Of a DNA stretch of 64,000 nt, positions 8,426-17,500 are shown piece by piece. Below the pieces are notes generated by a model. The model searched no databases and was not told where the DNA came from. It saw only the letters and a program-made list of their open reading frames with translations. The stretch is taken from assembly GCF_000299575.1 (NCBI RefSeq), contig NZ_AMGO01000052.1, positions 1-64,000 of the forward strand, given 5' to 3'. Each line of letters starts with the position of its first letter. Position 1 is the stretch's first letter. The position numbers were made by a program, and so were the translations under genes. The DNA comes from Oceaniovalibus guishaninsula JLT2003 (GTDB lineage Bacteria > Pseudomonadota > Alphaproteobacteria > Rhodobacterales > Rhodobacteraceae).

Positions 8426-9357
8426 CACCCCCCCTGTCCCTTTCGCCCGAGGTCGCCACCGCCCGCGACGAAGGTCGCGCCATCGTCGCGCTTGAATCGA
8501 CCATCATCACCCACGGCATGCCCTTTCCCCGCAACGTCGAGACCGCCCGAGCGGCCGAGGACGCGATCCGCGACCGCGGCGCCACGCCCGCCACCATCGC
8601 GGTGGTCGAAGGCACGCTGCATATCGGCATGACCGGCGATCAGCTCGACCGTCTGGCCGCCGCCGGCAGCGTCGCCAAGCTCAGCCGCGCGGACCTGCCT
8701 GTCTGCATCGCCACCGGCGGCACTGGCGCCACCACGGTCGCCGCGACCATGATCGCCGCCCGCCTCGCCGGGATCGAGGTGTTCGCCACCGGCGGCATCG
8801 GCGGGGTGCATCGCGGCGCCGAACGCAGCTTCGACATTTCCGCCGATCTCAACGAACTGGCGCAGACGGCGGTGACGGTCGTGGCGTCGGGGGCCAAGGC
8901 GATCCTCGATCTGCCCAAGACCTGGGAGGTGCTGGAAACGCTGGGCGTGCCGGTCATCGCCTACGGCCAGGACAGCCTGCCCGCCTTCTGGTCGGCCGCC
9001 TCGCCCTATCCCGCGCCGCTGCGGCTCGATTCGCCCGAAGACATCGCCAGCGCCCATGTGACCCGCGGCAAGATGGGCCTGCCCGGCGGCCAGCTCGTCG
9101 CCAACCCGATCCCCCCCGAGGCCGAGATTCCCGCAGCCGACCTCGCGCCGATCATCGAACAGGCGCTGGCCGATGCCGAAACCCGCGGCATCAGCGCCAA
9201 GTCGGTGACGCCCTTCCTGCTGGCGCGGATATTCGAACTGACCGAAGGGCGCTCGCTCGAAGCCAACATCGCGCTGGTTCTCAACAATGCCGCTTTGGCC
9301 GCTGCCATTGCGCACGAAATCGGCGCGATCCGCACCGTCATGCGCGACGGATCCTGA
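8422..9357 (+). CDS. psuG: Pseudouridine-5'-phosphate glycosidase
   Basis: Cleaves the C-C glycosidic bond of pseudouridine 5'-phosphate to uracil and ribose 5-phosphate. 311 residues, usual length. Family motifs are VALESTIITHGMPFP near residue 25, CIATGGTGATTVAATM near 95, FATGGIGGVHRGAERSFDIS near 120 and SVTPFLLARIFELTEGRSLEANI near 260. It is translationally coupled to the upstream PfkB kinase. The pair salvages pseudouridine from RNA turnover. Confidence 0.96.
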   Translation: MTPPLSLSPEVATARDEGRAIVALESTIITHGMPFPRNVETARAAEDAIRDRGATPATIAVVEGTLHIGMTGDQLDRLAAAGSVAKLSRADLPVCIATGGTGATTVAATMIAARLAGIEVFATGGIGGVHRGAERSFDISADLNELAQTAVTVVASGAKAILDLPKTWEVLETLGVPVIAYGQDSLPAFWSAASPYPAPLRLDSPEDIASAHVTRGKMGLPGGQLVANPIPPEAEIPAADLAPIIEQALADAETRGISAKSVTPFLLARIFELTEGRSLEANIALVLNNAALAAAIAHEIGAIRTVMRDGS

Positions 9358-9439
9358 CCGCGCGCGTCCCCGTTCCAAATCCATTGCGGCAGCGCCCGCT
9401 TGGCCCTAGATGGACCAGGCCCTGCGGGATCTGCATCCA

Positions 9440-10144
9440 ATGACGAAGCCCGACCTCGACCCGATTCCGCCTCTCCGCCGCCGCACCGCGTTCGGCGGCC
9501 TGCGGGCCAGTTTCCTGACCGGCCTCGTCGTCATCGCGCCCATCGGCCTGACGATCTGGCTGATCTGGGCCGTGATCGGCTGGATCGACGGGTTCGTCCT
9601 GCCGCTGATCCCCGACCGCTTCCAGCCCGAACATTATATCGGGATCAACCTGCGCGGCATCGGCGTCGTCATCTTCCTGGTCTTCACCGTTCTCGTCGGC
9701 TGGGCCGCCAAGGGCTATATCGGGCGGTCGCTTCTGCGCTTCGGCGAAAGCCTGGTGGATCGGATGCCGGTGATAAGGTCGGTCTATAACGGCCTGAAAC
9801 AGATCGCGGAAACGGTCTTCGCCCAGTCCGACACGTCGTTCGACAAGGCGGTTCTGGTCGAATATCCGCGCAAGGGTCTTTGGGCGATCGCCTTCGTGGC
9901 GACCGACGCGCGGGGCGAAATTGCGGCCAGCATGCCCGGCGACGAACAGAAAGTATCGGTTTTCCTGCCGACCACGCCCAACCCGACCTCGGGCTTCTTG
10001 CTGTTCGTCAACCGCTCGGACCTGCGCGAACTGACGATGAGCGTCGAGGATGCGGCGAAACTGGTGATCTCCGCCGGCCTCGTCTATCCGCAGCCGAAGG
10101 AACCGGCGCGCGCGCCCGCCCGCAGGCCGCAGGCCGCCGAATGA
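9440..10144 (+). CDS. DUF502 family membrane protein
   Basis: Conserved protein of unknown function, 234 residues from this start. It has two hydrophobic helices (about residues 20-45 and 65-85), then a soluble part with DUF502 features: VDRMPVIRSVYNGLKQIAETVF, VLVEYPRKGLWAIAFVA and FLPTTPNPTSGFLLFV. An in-frame ATG at 9410 would add ten residues; 9440 is preferred because relatives begin just before the first helix. Its TGA abuts the stop of the converging patatin gene with no spacer (TGATCA). Confidence 0.88.
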   Translation: MTKPDLDPIPPLRRRTAFGGLRASFLTGLVVIAPIGLTIWLIWAVIGWIDGFVLPLIPDRFQPEHYIGINLRGIGVVIFLVFTVLVGWAAKGYIGRSLLRFGESLVDRMPVIRSVYNGLKQIAETVFAQSDTSFDKAVLVEYPRKGLWAIAFVATDARGEIAASMPGDEQKVSVFLPTTPNPTSGFLLFVNRSDLRELTMSVEDAAKLVISAGLVYPQPKEPARAPARRPQAAE

Positions 10145-11176
10145 TCAGCCGAACATGGCACCCAGATCGACGGTCGGGCGCACGTTCAGATCGTCCAGAT
10201 GCGCGTCAAGGAACCGCTGCGCCGCCGCCTGCCCGGCCGTCTTCAGCCGCGCCACTGTAACTGCGGTCGGTATGATCTTGGTGGCGACCGACAATTCGTT
10301 CATCAGCGCGTCGTCGGCGATCATGTGGATCTTGACGTTCCGCATCACCCCTTCGGGCATCCGCCCCTCGGCAATCAGTCGCCTGACGAAGTCTATCGCC
10401 CGAAGTTCACGCAGAAGCGAGGAATTGAAACTGATCTCGTTGATCCGGTTCAGGATCTCCTGCGGCGAAACGGGCAATTCCTCGCGGTGGATCGGGTTGA
10501 TGTTGACCACCACGATATCGTCGGGAAACCGCCCCTCGTATAGGGGAAACAACGCCGGGTTCCCGGTATAGCCGCCGTCCCAATAGGCCTGCATCGTGCC
10601 GTCCTCGTCCGCCACCTCGACCGCCTGGAACAGCGTCGGCAGGCAGGCAGAGGCCATGATCGTCTTCGGCCCTATCTCCTCGCCCGTGAATACCCTGATC
10701 TTGCCGGTCCGCACATTGGTGGCGCAGACGAACAGCGCCGGACCTTCGGGCGCGCAGACATCCTCGAACTGCATCCGCGACAGCAGCCCTTCCAACGGGT
10801 TGGTATAGAACGGCCCCCAGACATAGGGGCTGACCATCCGGCTGATCGTGTCGGCGGCGGCATAGGCGGGCGATCCCTGGATCGCGCGGGCAAGCTGGGC
10901 CGTCGGGGGGGCCAGGTCGGACAGCCAGGCTGTCAGATGCTCGTCCCCGATTCCCGCCACCTCGCTCCACAGCCAGTCCAGGTTGGCGCGCGCCGCGTTA
11001 ACCCCGCCGCGCACTATCCCGGCCTTGACCGCCGCGCCGTTCAGTGCCCCGGCCGAGGTGCCGGTGATCGCGGCGATCTCGATCTCGGGACATTGCAGCA
11101 GGACGTCCAGCGCGCCCCAGGTGAAGGCGCCGTGCGCGCCGCCCCCCTGAAGGGCGATGTTGATGCGTTTTGGCAT
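10145..11176 (-). CDS. Patatin-like phospholipase / lipid acyl hydrolase
   Basis: Serine lipid hydrolase of 343 residues. The oxyanion-hole motif GGGAHGAF is at residues 11-18, the nucleophile elbow GTSAG (Ser41) at 39-43, and the catalytic Asp in the YWDGGYTGNPAL segment. ATG 11176 places the motif at the usual distance from the start. It lies just downstream of bdhA on the same strand. A patatin hydrolase next to 3-hydroxybutyrate dehydrogenase suggests hydrolysis of polyhydroxybutyrate or its oligomers, but a membrane phospholipase role is equally possible from sequence. Confidence 0.88.
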   Translation of the reverse strand: MPKRINIALQGGGAHGAFTWGALDVLLQCPEIEIAAITGTSAGALNGAAVKAGIVRGGVNAARANLDWLWSEVAGIGDEHLTAWLSDLAPPTAQLARAIQGSPAYAAADTISRMVSPYVWGPFYTNPLEGLLSRMQFEDVCAPEGPALFVCATNVRTGKIRVFTGEEIGPKTIMASACLPTLFQAVEVADEDGTMQAYWDGGYTGNPALFPLYEGRFPDDIVVVNINPIHREELPVSPQEILNRINEISFNSSLLRELRAIDFVRRLIAEGRMPEGVMRNVKIHMIADDALMNELSVATKIIPTAVTVARLKTAGQAAAQRFLDAHLDDLNVRPTVDLGAMFG

Positions 11177-11186
11177 GACCGTCCGA

Positions 11187-11227
11187 TATGTACGTTTGGG
11201 CCTCTGAAATGTACAATTTGTACGTTT
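11187..11227 (-). promoter_or_regulatory. TGTAC operator cluster upstream of the patatin gene
   Basis: A near-perfect 21-bp dyad (11207-11227; arms AAATGTACAA and TTGTACGTTT, one mismatch) is accompanied by another TGTACGTTT copy at 11189-11197. The cluster fills the 53-bp gap between bdhA and the patatin gene, where it would overlap a patatin promoter. The regulator is unknown. Confidence 0.55.
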
Positions 11228-11229
11228 CG

Positions 11230-12003
11230 TCAGAGCGCGGTCCATCCGCCATCGACGCTGATCGTCGTTCCGGTGATCTGATCGGCGGCGGACGAACACA
11301 GGAAAACCGTCGTCCCGCCCATCTGCTCGACGGTCGCGAATTGCTTGCTGGGCTGCCGCTTCAGCATGACGTTGGCGATCACGTCCTCGCGGTTCATCCC
11401 GTATTCCTTCATGGTATCAGGGATTTGCGCCTCGACCAGCGGCGTCAGCACATAGCCGGGACAGATGGCGTTGCAGGTGATCGGCTCTTCCGCCGTCTCC
11501 AGCGCCACCGTCTTCGACAGCCCGACGATTCCATGCTTGGCGGCAATATACGCGCTTTTATAAGGACTTGCGGTCAACCCATGCGCCGAAGCGATGTTGA
11601 CCACCCGCCCCCAACCCGCCTTGCGCATCATCGGCAGCGCCGACGCGATGGTATGGAAGGCCGATGTCAGGTTGATCGCGATGATCGCGTCCCACTTCTC
11701 GACCGGGAACTCGTCCACAGGTGCAACGTGTTGGATTCCCGCGTTATTCACCAGGATGTCGCAGACGCCCGCCTGCGCGATCAGTGCCCGGCACTCGTCG
11801 CCCTTTGACATGTCCGCCCGAATATACCGCGCCCCGACCCCGAACTCCTCCGCCACCGACGCGGCCAGCGCATGGTCGTCATCGGAATCGGTGAACGAAT
11901 TCAGGACGATATCGGCCCCCGCGCGGGCAAGCTCACGCGCGATGCCCAACCCGATTCCCGAGGTGGATCCGGTGATGACGGCGGTCTTGTTCTTCAGCTG
12001 CAT
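11230..12003 (-). CDS. bdhA: 3-Hydroxybutyrate dehydrogenase (short-chain dehydrogenase)
   Basis: Oxidises D-3-hydroxybutyrate to acetoacetate with NAD+, the exit step of polyhydroxybutyrate use. 257 residues. The Rossmann motif TGSTSGIGLGIA is at residues 10-21, then NNAGIQHV, the catalytic Ser-Tyr-Lys set (NIASAHGL, YKSAYIAAKHG) and the BDH-typical tail NAICPGYVLTPLVEAQIPD. Start 12003 follows GAGGAA; the frame is open further upstream but the extra part is not SDR-like. A palindromic promoter and an intrinsic terminator lie 120-245 nt upstream on the same strand. Confidence 0.94.
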   Translation of the reverse strand: MQLKNKTAVITGSTSGIGLGIARELARAGADIVLNSFTDSDDDHALAASVAEEFGVGARYIRADMSKGDECRALIAQAGVCDILVNNAGIQHVAPVDEFPVEKWDAIIAINLTSAFHTIASALPMMRKAGWGRVVNIASAHGLTASPYKSAYIAAKHGIVGLSKTVALETAEEPITCNAICPGYVLTPLVEAQIPDTMKEYGMNREDVIANVMLKRQPSKQFATVEQMGGTTVFLCSSAADQITGTTISVDGGWTAL

Positions 12004-12123
12004 GGCTTCCTCGACTGGTCGTTCGGGCCGGACTATGCTGCACCTGCGAAAGGAACGCAAACGCCGCGACCGGGCGGGAATGCGAATCGGGGTGCCGCTT
12101 GGCCTGCACCGCGTTGATTCCAA

Positions 12124-12151
12124 TAAAAAAACGCCCGCGCAAGGCGGGCGT
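12124..12151 (-). terminator. Rho-independent terminator
   Basis: Perfect 8-bp stem ACGCCCGC/GCGGGCGT with a 5-nt loop, followed on the minus strand by seven T. No protein gene ends nearby on that strand, so it must terminate the candidate RNA that starts near 12199. Confidence 0.85.
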
Positions 12152-12199
12152 CCAGTTATTGAGGCAGGTTCCATACAGGCACGAAACCTATCGAGCAGT
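12124..12199 (-). ncRNA. Candidate small RNA or attenuated leader upstream of bdhA
   Basis: A good sigma70-type promoter on the minus strand (TTGAAA at 12228-12233, 16-nt spacer, TATATA at 12206-12211) would start RNA near 12199. About 76 nt later there is a strong intrinsic terminator. The predicted RNA has an upstream stem (AGGUU pairing with AACCU) and then the terminator hairpin. No convincing gene is encoded. It may be a stand-alone sRNA or the early-terminated leader of bdhA, which begins 120 nt further on. No known RNA family was recognised. Confidence 0.5.
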
Positions 12200-12205
12200 G
12201 GTTCA

Positions 12206-12271
12206 TATATACGCGACGTCCTGCTGATTTCAAATGGTAAATTTGAAACGCGGCTTCCAGCCGGGTAAGGT
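12206..12271. promoter_or_regulatory. Divergent promoters sharing one palindromic operator
   Basis: The perfect inverted repeat TTTCAAAT-N5-ATTTGAAA (12228-12248) contains one TTGAAA -35 box on each strand. The minus one pairs with TATATA at 12206-12211 (16-nt spacer). The plus one pairs with the weaker TAAGGT at 12266-12271 (17-nt spacer), 47 nt before the YejA-like start. A regulator on the palindrome would control both directions. Confidence 0.55.
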
Positions 12272-12317
12272 TTGGGTGATCGGATCGTCTTCGTTGCAAT
12301 TCAGACATGGAATCATC

Positions 12318-14126
12318 ATGGGTCTCGTCCAAAATACACGCATAGCGTGTATCGTCACGGCATTTCTTCTGGCATCCATCGCCAGTGCCCAGCCTCGGCA
12401 TGGAATCGCGATGTATGGCGATCCGGCCCTGCCGCCCGACTTCACCGCCCTGCCCTATGCCAACCCGGACGCACCGAAGGGCGGGCGGATCGTGCAGGGC
12501 GAAGTCGGCAGCTTCGACAGCCTCAACCCTTTCATCCTGAAGGGAAATCCGCCGTGGCAGATGCAATTTCTGGTCTACGAATCGCTCATGGGCCGCAACT
12601 ACGACGAGCCTTTCACGCTCTATGGCCTGTTGGCTGAATCGGTCGAGACCGCGCCCGACCGGTCCTGGGTGGAATTCACCTTACGTCCCGAAGCGACGTT
12701 TTCCGACGGAACGCCCGTGACCGTTGACGATGTATTATGGTCGTTCGAAACGCTTGGCACGGAAGGCCATCCGCGCTTTCACGGCGCCTGGCAGAAAGTC
12801 GCCAGTGCCGAACGGACCGGCGAGCGGACGGTTCGATTCACGTTCAACGAACGCGACGATGAATTGCCGCTGATCATGGGATTGCGTCCCATTCTGAAAA
12901 AGGCGCAATGGGACGGCAAGGATTTTTCGGCGTCGGGGCTGAACACGGTTCCTGTCGGATCGGGGCCCTACGTCATTGGAGATTACGAGGCGGGCCGGTA
13001 TGTCACGCTGCTGCGCGACAAGGATTATTGGGGTGCCGACCTGCCTCTGCGGCGCGGGACCGGCAATCTCGATGAAGTGCGGATGGAATTCTTCGGCGAC
13101 GGAACCGTGATGTTCGAGGCATTCAAGGGCGGCCTTCTGAACACCATGCGCGAGACCAACGCAAAGAAATGGGCCACGCAATACGACTTTCCCGCAATTC
13201 GTTCGGGCGATGTCGTCAAGTCGGAAATTCACCATCAACGCCCTTCGGGCATTACCGGGCTGGTCATGAATACCCGACGCGCACCGTTCGACGACTGGCG
13301 CGTTCGGGAGGCGATGATTCTTGCTTTCAACTTCGAGTTTATCAACCAGACCCTCAACGGCGGCAACGCGCCGCGGATCACCAGCTATTTCTCCAATTCC
13401 GACCTTGGGATGCTGGACGGTGCGGCAACGGGACGCACCGCCGATTTGCTGGCGCCCTTCGCCGACACTTTGTTGCCCGGCACGCTGGACGGGTATGAGA
13501 TGCCGGTCAGCGACGGCACGGAACGCAATCGTCGCAACACTGCCCGCGCGCTCGACCTGTTGGCAGAGGCCGGCTGGCAGGTCGGCCCCGGCGGCACGCT
13601 GCGCAATGCGGACGGCGAGCCGTTCGAATTTACCATCCTTCTCAACCAGGGCGACAACGAGTCGCAGCAGGTGGTCGATCTTTATGCTGCGGCGCTGAAA
13701 CGGCTGGGGATCGCGCCGCGCATCCTGAGCGTGGACAGCGCGCAATATGTTCAACGCACGCAGGAATTCGACTTCGACATGACGTGGTACACCCGCGCGC
13801 TGTCGCTCAGCCCCGGCAACGAACAGAAGCTCTATTGGGGCGAGGGGTCGGCCGACACGCCCGGATCGCGCAACTGGATGGGTGCCGACGATCCCGCCAT
13901 CGACGCGATGATCGACGCGATGCTGACATCGGAGACGCCGCAGGATTTCGTCGCCGCGACGCGGGCGCTTGACAGGCTGCTGACGGCCGGACGCTATGTC
14001 ATCCCCATCTGGCACAACCCGGTATCCTGGATCGCGCACGATGCACGCCTGCATTACCCGCCCGACACGTCGATCTACGGTGACTGGATCGGATTCCAGC
14101 CCGATGTCTGGTGGTGGCAGGACTGA
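12318..14126 (+). CDS. Extracellular solute-binding protein, family 5 (YejA-like)
   Basis: Periplasmic binding protein for oligopeptides or microcin-like peptides. 602 residues, close to E. coli YejA (604). A signal peptide (hydrophobic LVQNTRIACIVTAFLLASIASA) is cut before QPRHGIAMYG. The SBP_bac_5 body follows, with LRPEATFSDGTPVTVDDVLWSF near residue 120 and VPVGSGPYVIGDYE near 215. No permease or ATPase genes follow, so the partner transporter must be elsewhere. Start chosen as the ATG right before the signal peptide. Codon choice is slightly less GC-rich than its neighbours. Confidence 0.9.
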   Translation: MGLVQNTRIACIVTAFLLASIASAQPRHGIAMYGDPALPPDFTALPYANPDAPKGGRIVQGEVGSFDSLNPFILKGNPPWQMQFLVYESLMGRNYDEPFTLYGLLAESVETAPDRSWVEFTLRPEATFSDGTPVTVDDVLWSFETLGTEGHPRFHGAWQKVASAERTGERTVRFTFNERDDELPLIMGLRPILKKAQWDGKDFSASGLNTVPVGSGPYVIGDYEAGRYVTLLRDKDYWGADLPLRRGTGNLDEVRMEFFGDGTVMFEAFKGGLLNTMRETNAKKWATQYDFPAIRSGDVVKSEIHHQRPSGITGLVMNTRRAPFDDWRVREAMILAFNFEFINQTLNGGNAPRITSYFSNSDLGMLDGAATGRTADLLAPFADTLLPGTLDGYEMPVSDGTERNRRNTARALDLLAEAGWQVGPGGTLRNADGEPFEFTILLNQGDNESQQVVDLYAAALKRLGIAPRILSVDSAQYVQRTQEFDFDMTWYTRALSLSPGNEQKLYWGEGSADTPGSRNWMGADDPAIDAMIDAMLTSETPQDFVAATRALDRLLTAGRYVIPIWHNPVSWIAHDARLHYPPDTSIYGDWIGFQPDVWWWQD

Positions 14127-14184
14127 CACGGAACAGGCGAACGGCCTGTGCATTGGCCGGGCGTAGCAGCCTCGGAGAAAGTCG

Positions 14185-14532
14185 ATGAAGTGGAAGACCG
14201 TGCAGCAGAACTGGGAAGCCTTCGTGGTTCCGATGCAGCAGCGATGGCCGCAGACGACCGAGGTTGACCTGCTGGATATCGACGGCGACCGCGACCGTCT
14301 GGTGGCCTATATCGGCGACCGGCACGAATTGACCCGCGCCGAGGCGGACGAAGAGGTGGCCGAATGGCTGGAAGGCGCGGTGCCGGCGGACGTGCAGATG
14401 GACGATCACATGGACAACGCCAATATCCGAAAGTCGGGCGAAAGCATTCCCGTGGGCGAGGACGTGTATTCGGACGACCGTGAATTCGGCGACGACAACG
14501 TGCCAGAAAGCCCCATGGGCCGAACCGACTGA
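14185..14532 (+). CDS. CsbD-like small protein with acidic tail
   Basis: 115-residue soluble protein. The first 60 residues (WKTVQQNWEAF..., QRWPQTTEVDLLDIDGDRD, LTRAEADEEVAEWL) follow the pattern of the CsbD family, small helical stress proteins of unknown biochemical role. The last 50 residues are acidic and look unstructured. GGAGAAAG lies just before the ATG. It sits between the YejA-like gene and the converging mfd gene. The CsbD relation is from pattern recall and needs a profile search. Confidence 0.7.
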   Translation: MKWKTVQQNWEAFVVPMQQRWPQTTEVDLLDIDGDRDRLVAYIGDRHELTRAEADEEVAEWLEGAVPADVQMDDHMDNANIRKSGESIPVGEDVYSDDREFGDDNVPESPMGRTD

Positions 14533-14545
14533 TCCGAACCCGACC

Positions 14546-14562
14546 GGCCGGATCAACCGGCC
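14546..14562. terminator. Hairpin between the convergent CsbD-like gene and mfd
   Basis: GGCCGG/CCGGCC, 6-bp perfect stem with 5-nt loop, overlapping the mfd stop codon. There is no T tract, so it is a weak or Rho-assisted terminator at best. Confidence 0.35.
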
Positions 14563-17500
14563 TTGGCCTTCTCGCGCTCGCCTTTCAGGTGGCGCGCGAG
14601 GTCCTGCGCGACGGCGAAACACCCCTTGATCCGGTCAGATTCCTTCGGCCAATCGTGCCGGACCACGATCTTGTTGTCCTTCACCTTCGCCGCGCCCTTC
14701 TGCGCCTCGATGAATTGCACCAGTCCGGCCGGGTTCGCGTATTTGTCGTTATGGAACTGGATCGTCGCGCCCTTCGGTCCGGCATCCAGCCGGGCGATTC
14801 CCGCGCGCTTGCATTCCGCCTTGATACGCACCACCAGAAGCAGCGTGTTGACCTCGCGCGGCAATTTGCCGAAGCGGTCGATCAGCTCGGCCGCGAACCC
14901 TTCCAGCTCCACCTTGGTGGTCAGGTCGGCCAGACGGCGATAAAGGCCCAGCCGCACGTCCAGATCGGGCACATACTCCTCGGGGATCAGGACGGGCACG
15001 CCGAGATTGATCTGCGGCGACCAGCCATCGTCGTTGCCAATGCCGTCCAGGCCGTCGAATTCGCCCGATTTCAGCTTGGCGATCGCGTCTTCCAGCATAG
15101 ACTGATAAAGCTCGTATCCTACCTCGCGGATATTGCCCGATTGTTCCTCGCCGACCAGATTGCCGGCGCCGCGAATATCCAGATCCTGGCTGGCCAAGGT
15201 GAACCCCGCCCCCAGCGTGTCGAGCGATCCCAGAACGCGGAGACGCTTCTCGGCGGCGGGCGTCAGCTTGGCGCGCGGCTTGGTCGTCAGATAGGCGTAG
15301 GCACGGGTCTTGGCCCGCCCCACACGGCCCCGTATCTGATAAAGCTGCGCCAGCCCGAACATATCGGCCCGATGCACGATCATCGTATTGGCGGTCGGAA
15401 TATCCAGGCCGGATTCCACGATGGTGGTGGCCAGCAGAACGTCATAAGCGCCGTCGTAAAAGGCGTTCATCCGATCGTCGAGCTCGCCCGCGGCCATCTG
15501 TCCGTTGGCCGTGACAAAGGTGATTTCGGGCACCTGATCGCGCAGGAACGCCTCCATCTCGGGCAGATCCTTGATGCGGGGCACCACGACGAAGGATTGT
15601 CCGCCGCGATAATGTTCGCGCAGCAGCGCCTCGCGCACGGTGATGGTGTCGAATTCGCTGACATAGGTGCGGATCGCCAGCCGGTCCACGGGCGGCGTGC
15701 CGATGATCGACAGATCGCGCACCCCGGTCAGCGACAGTTGCAGCGTGCGCGGGATCGGCGTCGCCGTTAGTGTCAGCACATGCACATCGGTGCGCAGCTG
15801 TTTCAGCCGTTCCTTGTGATTGACGCCGAAATGCTGCTCCTCGTCGACGATCATCAGGCCGAGGTTCTTGAATTTCACCGACTTCGACAGCAGGGCATGG
15901 GTGCCGATGACAATGTCGCAGGTGCCGTTCGCGATGCGCTGACGGGCCAGCGTGGCATCCTTCGCACTGACGAAGCGCGACAATTGCCGCACCTCGACCG
16001 GAAAGCCGCGGAAACGGTCGCTGAAGCTTTTGAAATGCTGGCGCGCCAGCAGCGTCGTGGGCGCGATGACGGCCACCTGCGTGCCCGACATCGCGGCAAT
16101 GAAGGCCGCGCGCATGGCCACTTCGGTCTTGCCGAAGCCGACGTCGCCGACGATCAGCCGGTCCATCGGCGTGCCGCTGGCCATGTCCTCCATCACGTCC
16201 TCGATGGCCTTTAGCTGATCCTCGGTTTCCTCGTAGGGGAAGCGCGCGCTGAAATCCTCCCACATGCCGGTTGGCGGCTCCAGGATCGGGCCCTTGCGCA
16301 AAAGGCGCTCGGCGGCGATGCGGATCAGGCGGTCAGCGATCTCGCGGATGCGCTGCTTCAGGCGGGCCTTCTTGGCCTGCCACGCGCCGCCGCCCAGTTT
16401 GTCGAGAAGGCCCTCCTCGTGACCGAAGCGGCTGAGCAGCTCGATATTCTCGACCGGCAGATACAGCCTGTCGCCGCCTGCATATTCCAACAAAATGCAT
16501 TCGTGCGCCGCGCCCAGCGCCGTCACGACCTCCAGCCCCTGATAGCGCCCGACGCCGTGATCGACATGCACCACCAGATCGCCGGGGCTGAGCGATTGCG
16601 CCTCGGTCAGGAAATTCTCGGCCCGGCGGCGCTTGGGCGTCTTGCGGATCAGCCGGTCGCCCAGCACGTCCTGTTCCGAGATGACGCAAAGCCGGTCGTC
16701 CTTCACCGCGCCTTCGAAGCCGTGCTCGAGCCCCCATACCGCAAGGAACAATCCGCCCTTGCCCTCGGGCACGTCGCGGAAATCGCGGATGCGGGTGGCA
16801 CCGGTCACGCCCTCGTCCTTCATCAGCCCTTCCAGGCGCTCGCGCGCGCCTTCGGAATAGCTGGCGACGATGACCTGCCCTGTCTTGCGCTTTGCCTTCA
16901 CGTGATCCGCCAGCGCGCCGAAAAGGCTGATCTTTTCCTGCTGCCGCTCGGGCGCGAAATTGCGCCCGATCCGCCCGCCGGCATCCGCCACGCCCGGCCC
17001 GCTGGCCTGCGCCAGAGGGTGAAACTGCACGGTGCGGTGATCGGCGGTGGCCGCGTCCCATCCCGCCTCGTCCAGGTAAAGCAGGGCGGGCGGCGCGGGT
17101 TTGTAAACGGTATCGACCCGGCCCTTGGCGGTCATCGCCTCGCGCCGGTTGTCGTACTGGTCGGCGATCCCTTCCCATCGGGCGATGCGACTGGGCGTCG
17201 TCTGATCGTCAAGACAGATCGTCGCCTCGGGCAGATAGTCGAAGATCGTCTCAAGCCGCTCGTGGAAGAAGCCCAGCCAATGCTCGACCCCTTGGTGCTT
17301 GCGGCCCGCGCTGACGGCTTCGTAGAGCGGATCGTCGGTGCCCGCCGCGCCGAATTCGATCCGATAGTTCTGGCGGAACCGGGTGATCGCGGCGTCGTCG
17401 AGGATCACCTCGGATACCGGGGCCAGTTCGACCGTTTCCAGCTTGTCGGTGGTGCGCTGGGTGGCGGGATCGAAGCGCCGCGCACCGTCCAGAACGTCAC

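Noticed and set aside
12156-12566. 136-codon minus-strand frame covering the bdhA upstream region
   Set aside because: It is antisense to the YejA-like signal peptide and crosses the strong divergent promoter region.
12735-14153. 472-codon open frame opposite the YejA-like gene
   Set aside because: No family motif and an Arg/His/Val-rich composition; the sense gene has a signal peptide and family motifs.
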